DNA of 64,000 bases from Plasmodium coatneyi (lineage: Eukaryota; Apicomplexa; Aconoidasida; Haemosporida; Plasmodiidae), in the NCBI RefSeq assembly GCF_001680005.1, contig NC_033568.1, positions 1 to 64,000 on the forward strand, given 5' to 3'. The number at the start of each line of letters is the position of its first letter. Positions within the stretch are counted from its first letter, which is position 1. Position numbers and translations under genes: made by a program. The notes under the pieces are model-generated. The model worked only from the letters and a program-made list of their open reading frames with translations. It was not told the origin of the DNA and made no database searches. Positions 31,655 through 43,720 of the stretch are shown piece after piece.

Positions 31655-32738
31655 TGTTTATATGTGTATATCCTTCTGTGTATATAATATATTTATTCCT
31701 GCACATGGTGCTTCCCCCTATACATATTTATAAGTTCCCAAATATTGAAATTAGAAAAGTGGTAATTATATTTCCTTCAGAATGATTGTGAATAGGTACA
31801 TATGTGTTAAAAACTTTTTACTTTCTTCTAATAGTTTACACTCTTTAATTCTTTAAGCTCTGATAATGCGTATATGTGTGCATCAAAATCGTCGTTCTTA
31901 TAATAGGAGCAAAAATCTAGGAAGGAAATGTGCTGTAGTGGAATAAGAATTTCGCTGGAATAACAAAATAAAGGAATAAAAAATTAAGCTATATTCATGC
32001 ACTTCCTTTCATTTATTATATTATTTTGAACTGCAGATGATTACTTAGAATATCACATTATACATACACACATTCTTCCTCCCCCCCCCCAACTTCTCCC
32101 CTATTCATATACATATGGTTTATATATATATATATATGTACATATAGCATGGAAGGAGGAACAAGATATATATATACATATATATGTATATATATACTTA
32201 TATATATATCGATATATGAAGAAGATAGAGAAAGAAAGAAAAGGAAGTGTATGTGCGCACGCAATTCCCCCCCCTTTTATAATAATATACTCCTGTGCCA
32301 CCCTTCCTCCTCCTAATTCATAATTTGCTCCAGAATAATAATAATTTTTTATTCCCTTCCTCCTTCCTTTTCTTTCTTTCCTTTTTCCTTCTTCATTTTT
32401 TCATTTTATATAAAAAATAATTATAAAAATAATTATATAATGTGTGTTCCACATTCGACACACACAGCAATGTGATGTGTTGTGTTGTTTACAAATTACA
32501 ATCAATGTGTGTTACATTACACATTCCAATCAATGTGTGTTGTGTTGTTTACACATTCCACATTCCACATTCCACATTCCACATTCCACAATGTGTATGT
32601 GTTGTGTTACATTCCATACACACAATGTGTGTGTTTTATTCCATTCAGCAATGTGTTGCGTTGTTTACATATTCCACATACAATGTGTGTGTTACATTCC
32701 GCAATGTATGTTACATTCCACACACACAGATGTGTGTT
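31655..32738. other. KIR intergenic region with ACATTCCA repeats
   Basis: No gene. TATA/CATATA sequence lies at 32110-32220; 32279-32350 is shared with 25718-25790. From 32440 to the next KIR stop codon at 32739 the sequence is made of ACATTCCAC, AATGTGTGT and TGTGTTGTGTT words, including five CATTCCA in close succession at 32555-32588. Confidence 0.7.
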
Positions 32739-35100
32739 TCACATTTGATGATAAGCTACATTCTTCCGGTGATGACTTGGTGCAGTATTTCTTCCTGTTC
32801 GCGTTCTTCCATTTCTGCGTGATGGTGGTGACCTACCATTATACATGGTAGATGCACCATCTGTCGAATCTGTTGTTGTGGAAGCTTTTTCCGCTGTTGA
32901 ACCTGTTTCTGTTGAATATAGTGTGGAAGTGTCGTCTTCTGTTAATATATCGAATACATTCCTGCTGACAGATCTTTCTCTTCTTCTCCTTCTATTATTG
33001 TTGTTATTGTTCCTTCCTCCTCCAAAGATGGTGTTCTTTATTGCAGAAGGTAAAAGATCATACTACGAAAGGAAGGGAAAGATAAAAAGGGTGAACATGT
33101 ATACATATGTACATATATACATATATATAAGTATATATATATATATATACATAGTGGTAAATATAATTGTAGTTATTACTTACTTTATATAAAAAAAAGG
33201 TGGTTATTGGTAATGCTGCTATTCCTAATATGGAAGAGACGATTGGAGTGATTTTGTTGTTCCCAGGGGTGGTACCCCCTACTCCGGATGTGGAGTCAGC
33301 TGATACTGCATTCTTTGTTGTAGTTACTACTGCACATGTCAAATTTAGCACTTCACTTAATTTCCCCCCCACTTCTTGGTCAAAAATTTCCCTAAATTCT
33401 TTGCAAATTTGATTCCCTTGCTTCCCGTTATATTGTGCTTTCATGGTCAGGTAAGTATTAGAAATTTTCTGCAAGTAAGTGAAGTAATTCTGAGTACATT
33501 TAACCGTACCATTATTTATTTGTTCCTTTATTTTTGTCTTGTCCTTGAGGTATTCAAATAGCAATTTTCTTTCTTTGAAAAACTTATGGTGCTTTTTATT
33601 AGTGCATGAAAAGGTGCAACCATGATCACTCACCCACTCGGCCATTATATCTTTAATTTTTTTCATAATCTTATTGAACTCTGAACCTTTCTTAAATTTC
33701 GTCGATAACACTTTTCCCAGCCAAAAATAGAAGAAATTGCAATATTCATTATTAGGCCCAGGATTTCTCTTCTTACTTTCAACGTAACATAGTGCTCCTA
33801 CAATTTGTTCGGCAAAATTTGCAGTTTCCGTATCTTCATTTAATTTAACTTTCATTTGTTTAGGCCACCCGTCAGGTTCCGTACAATGGATTGAGTCTTG
33901 CTTGAACATTTCATAGTACTCTGTATTTGAAGGTAATTCTTTTAATTTTTTCACCTATAAGTTCAAATAGCAAAATATGTAGACATATATTCTTATGTTT
34001 ACATCACCTAAGTTTATTGCACAATATGCAGCTATGCACAGCAAAAGGGGGGGTGCTGTACATATATGCACATCATATAATATAAATAATTTTCATATTT
34101 ATTCCAAGTAAATGGACGTACCCTTAATGTTCCTTCCGGCAAGCCGTCTTCGTCCTCTTCCTCCTCAGACAGTTTGTCCAGGTCGAGGAGGTTGATGTCA
34201 TCTTCGTCGGTGTCGTCGTCATCCTCTGAAGAGACACCTGCTTCGTCTTCCGATTGTGCCTCTGCTTGGATCTGCACTTGGTTTGCGGAATTACATGTTA
34301 GTTCCGGTAAGTTCCGATTCTTACACACTCCGTTACTCATACGTTCATTCTTGAATTTATTACAATATTTATCACCATTTTCATTACATCTATCACATAA
34401 TTCCTTATATGCTTTTTCAGAATCGTTCTTCAGTTTGGTATACTTATCACCAGCAAGAGTATTCCTACAATTAGCTGCGTCCTTTAATGCTTTAATGTTA
34501 TATTCATAATCGAATAGATTTTTTGCCCATCCGAAATAGGTGTCAATAATATCTGGGTAAATGTTAGTGCAACTATTATTACACTTAGATTGGTCCAGGT
34601 TCTTGTAAGCTGCCTTCATGGCATTCGCAAAATCTTCCGCCTCAGGCTTCTTCGCTATTATTTCAGTACCCAACCAATAATAAAAAAAATAACAGAGGTC
34701 CCTGTTAAGCTGCGCGTCACTGCTCCTTGTACATGCATAATGCCAGTTTTGTACAATATGACTGGGCAATTCGTCATCCTTAATTTGGTGTGCTCCCAAT
34801 GCAGTCTCCACATCTTTTATTAATTGTGCGTCACATGCTGGCTTATTGACTTTCCCGTGGCACCCACCGGGATCTTCGAATATGCCGTACGTTCCCTCTG
34901 AGGGTAATGGAAGTACATCGTCCCCCTAAAAAAAATATATATATATAGAATTGGTAACACAGATATGGAAGGAAGAAAGAAGGGAAAGGAAGGATGATAA
35001 TTTCTTTTTTTTTTCCTTCACCCTTCCTCCTTTTTGTGTTTGTGTGTTTTTTTTTGTTCTTTTTATTTATATCTTTCTATAAACTTACGTCTCGAGCCAT
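32739..35100 (-). CDS. KIR: KIR protein, two-domain, acidic interdomain linker
   Basis: Exons 35100-35089 (MARD), 34925-34122, 33954-33184 and 33062-32739 give about 636 residues. The first ectodomain opens GDDVLPLPSEGTYGIFEDPG with CYFFYYWLGTEI and NLFDYEYNIKAL; it ends in a striking acidic linker with runs of Asp and Glu (SSEDDDDTDEDD, SEEEEDEDG). The second opens VKKLKELPSNTEYYEMF with CNFFYFWLGKVL and a span ending TFFLYK. The tail has NNNNNNRRRRR and ends KNVAYHQM. The acidic linker lies between the two domains, like the one in the neighbouring KIR gene at 35825-38241. Confidence 0.87.
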
Positions 35101-35824
35101 TTTTTATCCTCTAATGGTACTATTCTTCTTCCTTTTTATACATTAGTATATATATAATTATGCTAAAAAATTGTGTTCATCATATATTCATTCATTTAAA
35201 GCAATGATTCCTGCTTAAAGAAATTATTCCTTCTTAAAGCAATTATTTTGCTTTTTTAAAAAAGCAATGCAATTATTATTATAGAATACACATTATGCAT
35301 TATTCATTTTTAAAGCAATTATTTTTCTTTTTTTAAAAGCAGCAATGCAATTTATTATGGAATGCACATTATATTGTATTCTTTTTTAAAGAAATTTATT
35401 TTGCTTTTTAAAGCAGTGCAATTTATTATAGGGTACACATTTATTGTAGAATGCACATTTATTATAGAATGCACATTATGCATTATTCATTATATTAAAT
35501 TGGCATATTTATATAGTTTAGTTCAAAATAAAAAGAGGAACAAATGTACTCTACAAAAAAAGAATGCAGGAGAGAAGAAAGAATAAAAAAAGAAAGGTCA
35601 TATAGTTTGCATACTGTATAAACTAGGAGCGTTGTTACTGACAACCACCGCTCGGAAGAGGAGGGCAAGAAAAAATTATACCTTCCAATGTGTTACATTC
35701 CACATTCTACACACACAAATGTATGTGTTCCACAATGTGACGTTTTACATTCCAATCAATGTGTATGTTGTGTTACATTCCACATACACAATGTGCCACA
35801 ATGTGTGTATGTTGTGTTGTTGTT
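35101..35824. repeat. Spacer with about 90-bp repeats
   Basis: No gene. From about 35190 to 35490 a unit with TTTTTAAAGCAATTATTTTG, GCAATGCAATTATTA and GAATGCACATTATGCATTAT recurs about three times with changes. From 35690 to 35825 the ACATTCCACAC/AATGTGT words reappear before the next KIR stop codon. Confidence 0.65.
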
Positions 35825-38241
35825 CTACATACGTTGATAAGCTACATTCTTCCTTTGTCGCTGATGTTGTTGTTGCATGTTACTACTATTTGTTCCTTTA
35901 TTTGAGGGTACATTATATATGGTAGAATTGTCTTCTTCCATAGAACCTACTGTTGATGATTCTGTGGAATATAGGGTGGAACTGTCATCGTCCATGGATC
36001 GCAGATCGAATTCATTTCTGCTGACAGATGTACTCCTTTTTCTTTTTATTTTGTTAGGGGTGATTCCCCGTATCCCATGGAATAGTGGTGTATACTAAAA
36101 TAAAAGCAAGGAAAAAACGAGCAGTGGAAAATGTGTACCACATGTATACATAATACGGAGCAACTTTTATACTAACTAATAAATAGGAAGAAATATTCAT
36201 AATAAATTCTCCTATTTATATATTTTTAAGTGTGTTAGTGGTGGTAATAGTGGTAGAATGGTGGTGGTTTCGGTGATAATTGTAATTATTTACCTTATAC
36301 AAAAGAAGAGCAATGGAAGCTAATCCTCCACCTATTCCAAGCACGGAAGATATGATTGGGGTGACGGTTACAGGTCCTCCTCCCATAGAAGAACCTTCCT
36401 CGTGTTCCTCCGTTTCTCTAGCGCCTATTCTATGCTCCTGAATACAAGTCAACTGTGTTAAGTTCTTATCTTCCTGCTTTGTACAGTCTGTATTGAATTG
36501 GGCACAATATGAACCAGACGTAGTAATCCCGCTACACTCTGTACGTTCCTTCTCCCAAGCTTGATAAGTATCATTGAGATAGGTGTGATAGTTGTTATCA
36601 CATTTCTTACTATATTGGGCTAACTGTTCTTCCATACGTTTATAGTTTGTATAATATTCATATGCTAGTTTCCTCCTGTCGAAAGCGGTTTTGTCGTTAA
36701 CATTTTTGCATAGCAATCCACACTTATCACCCCCCCCCTCTACTTTATCCAGTTCTTCTTTAATTTCATCCATAAGGTCAGAAAATAAATTAATTTGGTC
36801 CTTCTTTTCGAAAAGTGTATGTCCTAACCATAGGTAAAAAAATTTTAAACGTTCCTCATGGAGGGCATCACACCTCTTCATTGCCTTAGTCACATAACAC
36901 CAGGCATATATAATCTGCTCCTCATCAATGTCGTTAAAATCGTGCTTCTTCAGTGCTCCTTCTAACTGCGTCTTCACGTTGTTCATGTTCTGGTCATCAC
37001 AATCATTGTTACCAGCACGGTCTTCGAATTTCTGATATAACAATTTTGAAGGCAGTTTATCCAAATGATCGTTCTATAAAAACAATTAGGCAGGGGGAGG
37101 GAAGAAAAGTGTGGAACATGTGCATATATATATATATATATTTATATATGCACGTGTATATATATGTGCCTTATTTCCTTACATTATTGTATATTATGTA
37201 TAAAGCATATTATATGAAAAATAATATACATGCATGCACAACATTTACATATGTTCATTTTGCACATTAATTCTTGCTGGGAACCGTTTATGCCCTGTTT
37301 TTACTTACCGTTAACACTCCTCCTTCCGGCGGAATAGCGTCGTGGTGGGAGTCGTCCGTTAGTTTTAGGGGGCATGAAACATCCTCATCTTCTTCCTCGT
37401 CTTCCTCGTTTTCGGGCTCCGTTTCAGGTGCTCCAGGACAATCTAATTTCTTCGGTTCTGGATATTCTTTGCTCTGCTTTTTCCTTTTAAATTCTTTACA
37501 GTATGTACTATTATCATCACACATACTTTCTAATTTCTCATATGCTGTTTGAGCTTTCTTCTGACATTCGTCACATTTCGTTCTGTCGGAATATGTATAA
37601 TTTGCTGATTGTGTCGTTAGTATTTTACTGTTATAATAATAGTCGAATAGGTCTTTAGCCCAGTCGAAAAAGACTTCACTCATATCAGAGTATATATTGG
37701 TGCACCTATTATCACATTGTGAACTGTTCAGATGGTGGTAAGCTGCCTTCATGGCATTCCTAAAATCTTCATAATCAGGCTTCTGTTCTTTTATTTTTTT
37801 ACCTATCCAAAAATATAAAAAATAACAAAGTGTACTGTCGGCTGGGTCGCTATCCTTCCCCTTTTTACATGCATAATACCAGTTCTGTACGATTTTTTCG
37901 GCGAAGTTTTGATCACTAATTCCGCGTGGTATCAGTGCTGCTTTCACATTTTCTGCTAATATTTCGTTACAATCCTGCCCATTGCTTCTTCCTAGGCATG
38001 TACTTTTCCCCTCAAAAGGGGCATACATTTCGTCCGAGGGCAACATATTTGAAACTTCCACCTATAAATATAGAATTGGTAAGAGCAGGATGAAATAGTA
38101 GAATATATAAGTAAGTCCTTACCATACATGTGTACATTCCTTACATTTCTATTATTACATTACACATAGAGTGTTATATTTATAATATTTATCTACTCCG
38201 AATGAGGAGTGACCAACCTGCGGTGCCATCGTCACTGTCAT
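35825..38241 (-). CDS. KIR: KIR protein, two-domain, acidic interdomain linker
   Basis: Exons 38241-38218 (MTVTMAPQ), 38061-37309, 37073-36294 and 36094-35825 give about 608 residues. The first ectodomain opens VEVSNMLPSDEMYAPFEGK, with CYFLYFWIGKKI and DLFDYYYNSKIL, then an acidic linker (EPENEEDEEEDEDVS). The second opens NDHLDKLPSKLLYQKFEDR with FFYLWLGHTL and LAYEYYTNYKRM. The span after GIGGGLASIA ends LLLYK. The tail reads YTPLFHGIRGITPNK and ends KNVAYQRM. First-domain and linker features tie it to the adjacent gene at 32739-35100; second-domain features tie it to the first domain at 30797-31471. Confidence 0.87.
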
Positions 38242-38880
38242 GATTTCTATGTGTGCATTTTTCTTTATGTAATAAGTATATATGGAAATTGTTCCTTTTC
38301 TACATTTATGAAAAATGTGTGCATATATTAGGATTTTCACCAATTTTTAGGATGATTTCAACTAACGAATATATATCAAAATTTCTACTTTTCCATTCAG
38401 TATACATTCTTCTATTTTTGAGAAATGACAATGCACTATATTTATATACATCACATTATTATGTGAAAAATTAGAGTAAAATATAAATAAATGTGCACGA
38501 ATAATGAAATGTGAAAGAAGGGAACCCCAATTCCCTATAGATTCAGCATGCATACATTATATTATTATTTGTACCTTATTAAGGTATTATATATGGAGGG
38601 GGTACAATTTTTCCTGGGTAAAAATTTTATTATATGTACTACTATATTTATGTTTTATTATTGTTATGTGTGTGGAGAAGGGAAAGGAGGTGGTGGTTGT
38701 TCATTTAGAAAAAAATTGTTACCACACATATACATGTAGTATACTTTATACACACAGAGAATAAATTCCCTTCCTCTCTCCCCCCCCACCCTCTTCTAAA
38801 TTTGAACATGCATCCATATTTAGTGAAGGGAGGAGCGTGTACATTTTTATGGAATTAAATGAGAAGGAAGTAGAATATAA
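38242..38880. other. KIR 5' flank, nothing recognised
   Basis: AT-rich sequence upstream of the KIR start. Short open frames only; no domain, repeat array or splice-linked exon seen. Confidence 0.5.
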
Positions 38881-39125
38881 TGCGAAGGGGTGCTGGTCCC
38901 CATATAGGATGTTCCCTATATGAGTTTCTACCCCCTTATATGGGATGTTCCCCATATAGGATACCCCCTCATATATGAGGGATGTTCCCCTGCCACATTT
39001 ACATATAGGGGATGTTCCCCACATACATACATACATATATATAAGGATGTTCCCTATACATATATATGCGATGTTCCTCCTGTATATATGGGGATGCCCA
39101 TCCTCCCCATATATAAGGGGGGTAC
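38881..39125. repeat. GATGTTCCC palindromic repeats
   Basis: About seven copies of a unit built on GGATGTTCCCCATATAGG or its variants, spaced roughly 20-45 bases. Many copies are partly palindromic because CCCTATAT and ATATAGGG flank the core. It is a compact island unlike the surrounding AT-rich DNA. Confidence 0.85.
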
Positions 39126-39440
39126 GTAACAACATACCTCATTTACGCCCTCCCCCCTTCTTTTCTTGGGGTGTGGAAACCCCCCTTGTAGGACGTTGTA
39201 GGGGGAATATCATCCCCTTCCCCCCCATCCTTCCCCTTTTTTAGGAAGGTTGTAGGGAAGCCATGGTCCCCCCTCCGTAATGTTCCCCCTTTTAGGAGGT
39301 TGTAGTGCAGGGGGGGAAACATCATCCCCTCCCCCATCCTTCCCCTCTTCAGGAAGGTTGTACTGTGGGAACATCATGCCCTCCCTTTTTTGGAGGTGGT
39401 TGTAGTGGTGGGGGAGAACATCATCCCCTATTATTATGAG
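39126..39440. repeat. C/G-tract repeats, about 60 bp units
   Basis: Four or five imperfect units with GGTTGTAG, then a run of G, then AACATCATCCCCTCCCCC and ATCCTTCCCC. Runs of six to eight C or G are common. The island joins directly to the GATGTTCCC repeats and has no coding features. Confidence 0.8.
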
Positions 39441-39639
39441 GTATGCACACATTATTATGATGGGGAAGAAATGTATGTATGAATGGATTGTCCATAGTGC
39501 ATAATGCAATACAATGCTGTACAGTGAAGTACAATGAATAGAATAATAGTTTCACATATGAACCATGAGGAATGGTGTCCACATATATGGTGTAATCATG
39601 GTATAATAATATAAGGGGATATGTAGAGGGGGAAATCGT

Positions 39640-40275
39640 ATGGTAGGTGGGTTGTTAGACGTGGATGGTGAAAGGAAGGCTGTTATGGTGGTAGGGTGGA
39701 AGGAAGGTTGTTAAGGTGGTAGGGTGGAAGGAAGGTTGTTAGGGTGGTGGTAGGTGGAAGGAAGGTTGTTAGATGGTCGGTGGTAGGTGGAAGGAAGGTT
39801 GTTAGATGGTCGGTGGTAGGTGGAAGGAAGGATGGTTCTAAGGAGGAGTGAAGGATGATCTAAAGAAAGAAGCAATAAGAAGGAATGAAGAAATAAGAAG
39901 GAATGAAGAAATAAGAAGGAATAAGAAGGAAAGAAGGAATCAAGGAAAAGAGGGTCTAAGGAGGAGTAAGGAAAGGAAGGAAGGGTCCTAAGGAGGAAAG
40001 GAGTATCTAAGGAAGAAAGGAATGAACGAAAAAAATGTTCTAACGAAGGAGGGATCTAAGGAGGAAGGAAGGAATGAACGAAAGAAAGGTTCTAACGAAG
40101 GAAGGATCTAAGGAAGGAAGGCATGGTCTAAGAAGGAAGGAATGGTCTAAGAAAGAAATGATGGGAGGGTTCTAAGGAGGAGGAATGGAAGGAGAGTCTA
40201 AGGAAGGAAAGCATGTGGTCTAAGGGAAGAGGAAGAAAGGAGGGTCTAATGATGAGGAATGTATGAAGGAAGGGT
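39640..40275 (+). repeat. G/A-rich degenerate repeat block
   Basis: First part (39640-39840) repeats GGAAGGTTGTTAGATGGTCG-type words; second part (39840-40275) repeats GGTCTAAGGAGGAAGGAA and AATAAGAAGGAATGAAG. Related to the blocks at 5521-7640 and 59665-61100. Here the next plus-strand gene is the exported-protein gene at 41271, not a SICA gene. Confidence 0.8.
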
Positions 40276-41270
40276 TACGCATGTGCACAACGGTGTAAAT
40301 TGTGCACATTGTACTCCTTTTCACTCATTATACAACATAATGTATAACAATAAAATAGTTTCATAGAGCATTGTTTCTATGATAATAGTCATAATAATAT
40401 GCACATATATATAATTATCCATGTGTATGCGCTAAAAATAATAATACCCTCCTAAAGCACTAATAACACACTGTTAACACTTTATTGACCGTGGCACCCT
40501 TTTTTCTCGAAGTAGAAAATATTAATGCTCTTACACCTAAAACTAAGAGAAAAAAAATTCGATCTCTATAAAATGTGCATAAAATATAAGCAGAAAATTC
40601 TTTTCTGTTCCTTCCCTTTCCATTCCCTTTCCTTCCCTTTTAAACATCATTATATACAAAATTCGCAAACAGTGAAAAATTCTTTTTGAGCTTATATATA
40701 TATATATTTATATATGTACATACGTATATATATATAAGTTCAGAACTTAAAATGTAGGTAGTTTACACTTATTACACCGTTAAAAGAAGTGTGACACCGT
40801 TAGAAGAAGAAGAAGGTGCGACATACTACTGGAGAGTGTGCGTCACTCTCTTTGTAGAACGTTGACCAGACTTTATTTAACTTAATAATTTTTTGAAATA
40901 ACATATAATGATGTAATTAAAATCTATTTATTTTAATTATTACAAATTATTATCACAACACCTTCCACGTATATGTATGTATTATCATTTACATGCTAAT
41001 AACAATTTCTAATTTTAATTTTAAAATTTAAAAAAAAAAAAAATTTTAAATGGGAAGTTACACTTTCCCACCCGTACACAAACACATCTATATTGAAAAA
41101 GAAGCTGTAGCAGTATATGGCGTACAACACAAATGAATTGACATTCTGTATTCGCAGAAAAGAATAATCACATAATCAATAAATATAAATAAAAAAAAAA
41201 AGTAAATATCACCACTTCAAACCTTTTTCATATTTAATAAAAAAAAAAAGAAAGAATTTAAAAAAGCAAA
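40276..41270 (+). other. 5' flank of exported-protein gene
   Basis: AT-rich non-coding sequence, with poly-A at 41032-41043 and 41191-41202 before the start codon. No promoter motif can be named from sequence alone. Confidence 0.5.
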
Positions 41271-42098
41271 ATGACACCTCTTGCAAAATATTTAACACTC
41301 ACCTCCATACTCCTGTTCTTTTTATGCTGTTGGCAACATACTAACTATGTATGATAATAATAGCCACATCATTTTAAAAATATGCCCATGTTCATTTTGG
41401 CGAATTTATTTTATTTTTTTTTTTTTTATTGTAATACTTATATATATACTCCCCACAAAATTTGAATGTACACACTCCTTTTTTTACCCTTTCATCTTTT
41501 TTAGGTGACTCCTATAAGCACATCAAAAAAAGGAAGTACCGGTGTGTCCACCCAGGAGAAAAAGAATACCACATTAGGTACAGGCGTAAAAACACCACTA
41601 AAGGAGAAACCTGATGTAAAGGAGAAAAAGCAGAATACACCTCCCAATAAGAAAGACGCCAATGCGCCAACAACAAAGAAAACAACATTTGGTTCGCTAT
41701 TCAAAAAAGCACCACCCAAAAATGAAGTAAAACAGTCACCACCCAAAAGTGAACTAAAACAATCAGTGCACACAAGTTCGAAGGCTACATCAGAAGAGTC
41801 ACAATGCGCAAAGGACAAAGCAAAGAATGAGGCACAAAAGGAAAAAGTGAAAGGCGGAACCAAAGAATTGGGCAATAAAGGGGCATATCCTGTTCGTAAA
41901 AATAAAGACAGCAACCAGAGCACATTCGCCATTGGATTTTTCTACCCAATAGCTTTGTTTTGTATAGGTGTATTTGTTTATTCCAATACGGGGGCACCAT
42001 ATTCCTGGATCACATGTTACATTACAGTTCCTGTATTTATAATATGTATCATATTGAGCGTGGTCTTTGGAGCGTACTACCCTTTGAAAAAGGGTTGA
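41271..42098 (+). CDS. Putative exported protein, two C-terminal TM segments
   Basis: Exons 41271-41348 and 41505-42098, phase 0, encode about 223 residues. Exon 1 is a hydrophobic leader (PLAKYLTLTSILLFFLCCW) that could act as a signal sequence. Exon 2 starts VTPISTSKKG, continues with a Lys/Thr/Pro-rich hydrophilic region with repeats (KKAPPKNEVKQS, PPKSELKQS), and ends in two membrane spans separated by GAPYSW. The two-exon layout with a short hydrophobic exon is usual for exported Plasmodium proteins. I see no clear RxLxE/Q/D export motif. The gene at 58586 has the same exon layout, leader, exon-2 start and APYSW loop, so they are paralogues. Function unknown. Confidence 0.8.
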
Positions 42099-42857
42099 CT
42101 GTGGGGCTGTAGAATGTAAAGTGAAAATTCAGAATATAGAATTCTCCCAAAGGGTGTGTGTGTGTGTGTGTTAGTACACACCTATATATATGAAGTAGTA
42201 ATCATATAGAAGGGGAATGTGCATTATATGCTATATTGGGGGAATTTCACATATCTATTTTTTATATAAAAATACCTATTCCATAAGATAATTATGTTAA
42301 TTATCATAATATAGAACACACAAATTCTGTACATTTGTGTACATATATATATATGAGTACATATATGTACACATACAAAGTACAGAATACATGGGGGTTT
42401 ATTTTTCCCCCCACCCCAGCCCGCTTTTTAAAACTATGTTTTCTTCTTCTTCCTTAAAAAACTATGTTTTCTTCTTTTTTCCTTAAACTATGTTTTCTTA
42501 AATACGCTTTCTTCTCCTTATAATAATATGAATGAAGAATTCATTATATGAATAAACAGACAGTAAAGTTTTTCATACAAAAGTATGTGTGTGTGTGTAC
42601 ATTGAAGGAAGAAAAAGTAGTGTATTAGAAAAAAAGTGTATTAGGAAAAAAGAACAAACCATGTAGCATATGCATAATATATACAACATCATATATAAAG
42701 AGAGTGCTATATAAAGGGTTCATGTGACAAATACATCAAATCCTGATATAATGTACAACATTGTTCATAAAGAAGGAATAATTAGTATTCTTTCATCCTT
42801 AGATTTGTCTATATATTTTGGTTATTCTTCCTTAAGGAAGTTCTCTATGTTTAAATT
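42099..42857. other. Spacer between converging exported-family genes
   Basis: AT-rich with small CA/GT microsatellites (42155-42175, 42583-42600) and a threefold TATGTTTTCTTCTT repeat at 42436-42510. No gene seen. Confidence 0.55.
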
Positions 42858-43402
42858 TTACTTAATACACCTTTTCCTTTTCTTACAATAGTGGAATCCA
42901 TATAGTGCTCCTAAGTACACTAATCCCAAAATTATTTGAACTACCAAAACAATTACGTGAACAATATGGGATTCTATATATGAACTAAAATAAAGAAGAA
43001 TCGGGACTATACAGGATAGGGTGAAGGGGTACACGACTGAAAGGATCAATAGGCAGGGTAGCAGTTTTTCATTTTCTTTTATAGTACATGCCAATTCTTT
43101 CAAAAATCCTTTACCCTTGCCTCCTACTTTTTCATTCTTGGTCTTATTCTTCCCGCGTCCTGCCCTTCCGATGGTCTTTTTCTAGTGGTGGATTCTAATG
43201 TTCCACATTCCTCATTTAGCATGTCATCCCCAAGGGAACTTGAACTTAGACTAGAAAGGAAATCATCCTGCTCCCCATCTTCCGATGTTGGTATATCAGT
43301 TTGGCGCGTTAATAGTGTTCTAAAACTTCCATCTACGCTGTCAATTTGCCTGTTTTTACTATTATTACCTCTCTTTGATGATGTTCTGCTTAAAGCAGTC
43401 AC
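42858..43402 (-). pseudogene. Exported-family gene with frameshift
   Basis: On the minus strand, after a pyrimidine tract and AG acceptor, an exon opens at 43402 with VTALSRTSSKRGNN, matching the exon-2 start of the two other family members (VTPISTSKKG, VNAISTSSKG). The Ser/Asp/Glu-rich first half stays open to a stop at 43124. The second half, with two membrane spans (LPCLLILSVVYPFTLSCIVP and HVIVLVVQIILGLVYLGALY) and a basic end KKRKRC, is open in another frame ending at 42858. The frames overlap near 43125-43160, consistent with loss of one base or gain of two. I could not find a leader exon upstream. It is either a pseudogene or carries a sequencing error. Confidence 0.65.
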
Positions 43403-43483
43403 CTAAAAAAGAAAAAAAAGATACAAAGGTGATAGGGTAAGAATGGGGGTAGGCAGGGGTGAATTTTTCTTTTTTCAATTTTT

Positions 43484-43720
43484 AGTGAAAAAAGTAAAGA
43501 ACTTAAGCATAATGAAAATGTGGGCGTCACAAGAAATTTAAAAAAAAAAATTTCCATATTAGGTGCAGAAGCAGCAACTCCAGCTGCAGGAGCTTCTATT
43601 ATCGTACGTGGTGATGGTGCTTATACTGCCAAAAGCAAAGAAGAAGGGCTAATATTGGGAGTTTCACAAAGTGTAGCATTTTGTTCCTTTCTCCTTTTTT
43701 ATTTTTTAAATATGAAATAA
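43484..43720 (+). pseudogene. Unidentified coding fragment ending in a TM segment
   Basis: After TTTTTCAATTTTTAG a frame opens reading EKSKELKHNENVGVTRN, then KISILGAEAATPAAGAS and IIVRGDGAYTAKSKEEG, and ends with a hydrophobic segment (VAFCSFLLFYFL) and a stop at 43720. The composition is protein-like and unlike the flanking low-complexity DNA. I find no matching upstream exon on the plus strand. I do not recognise the family. It looks like the last exon of a broken gene. The coding reading is moderately likely. Confidence 0.45.

Noticed and set aside
34122..34300. Acidic linker of a KIR gene as a host mimic
   Set aside because: Runs of Asp and Glu match many unrelated proteins; no specific host pattern can be named.
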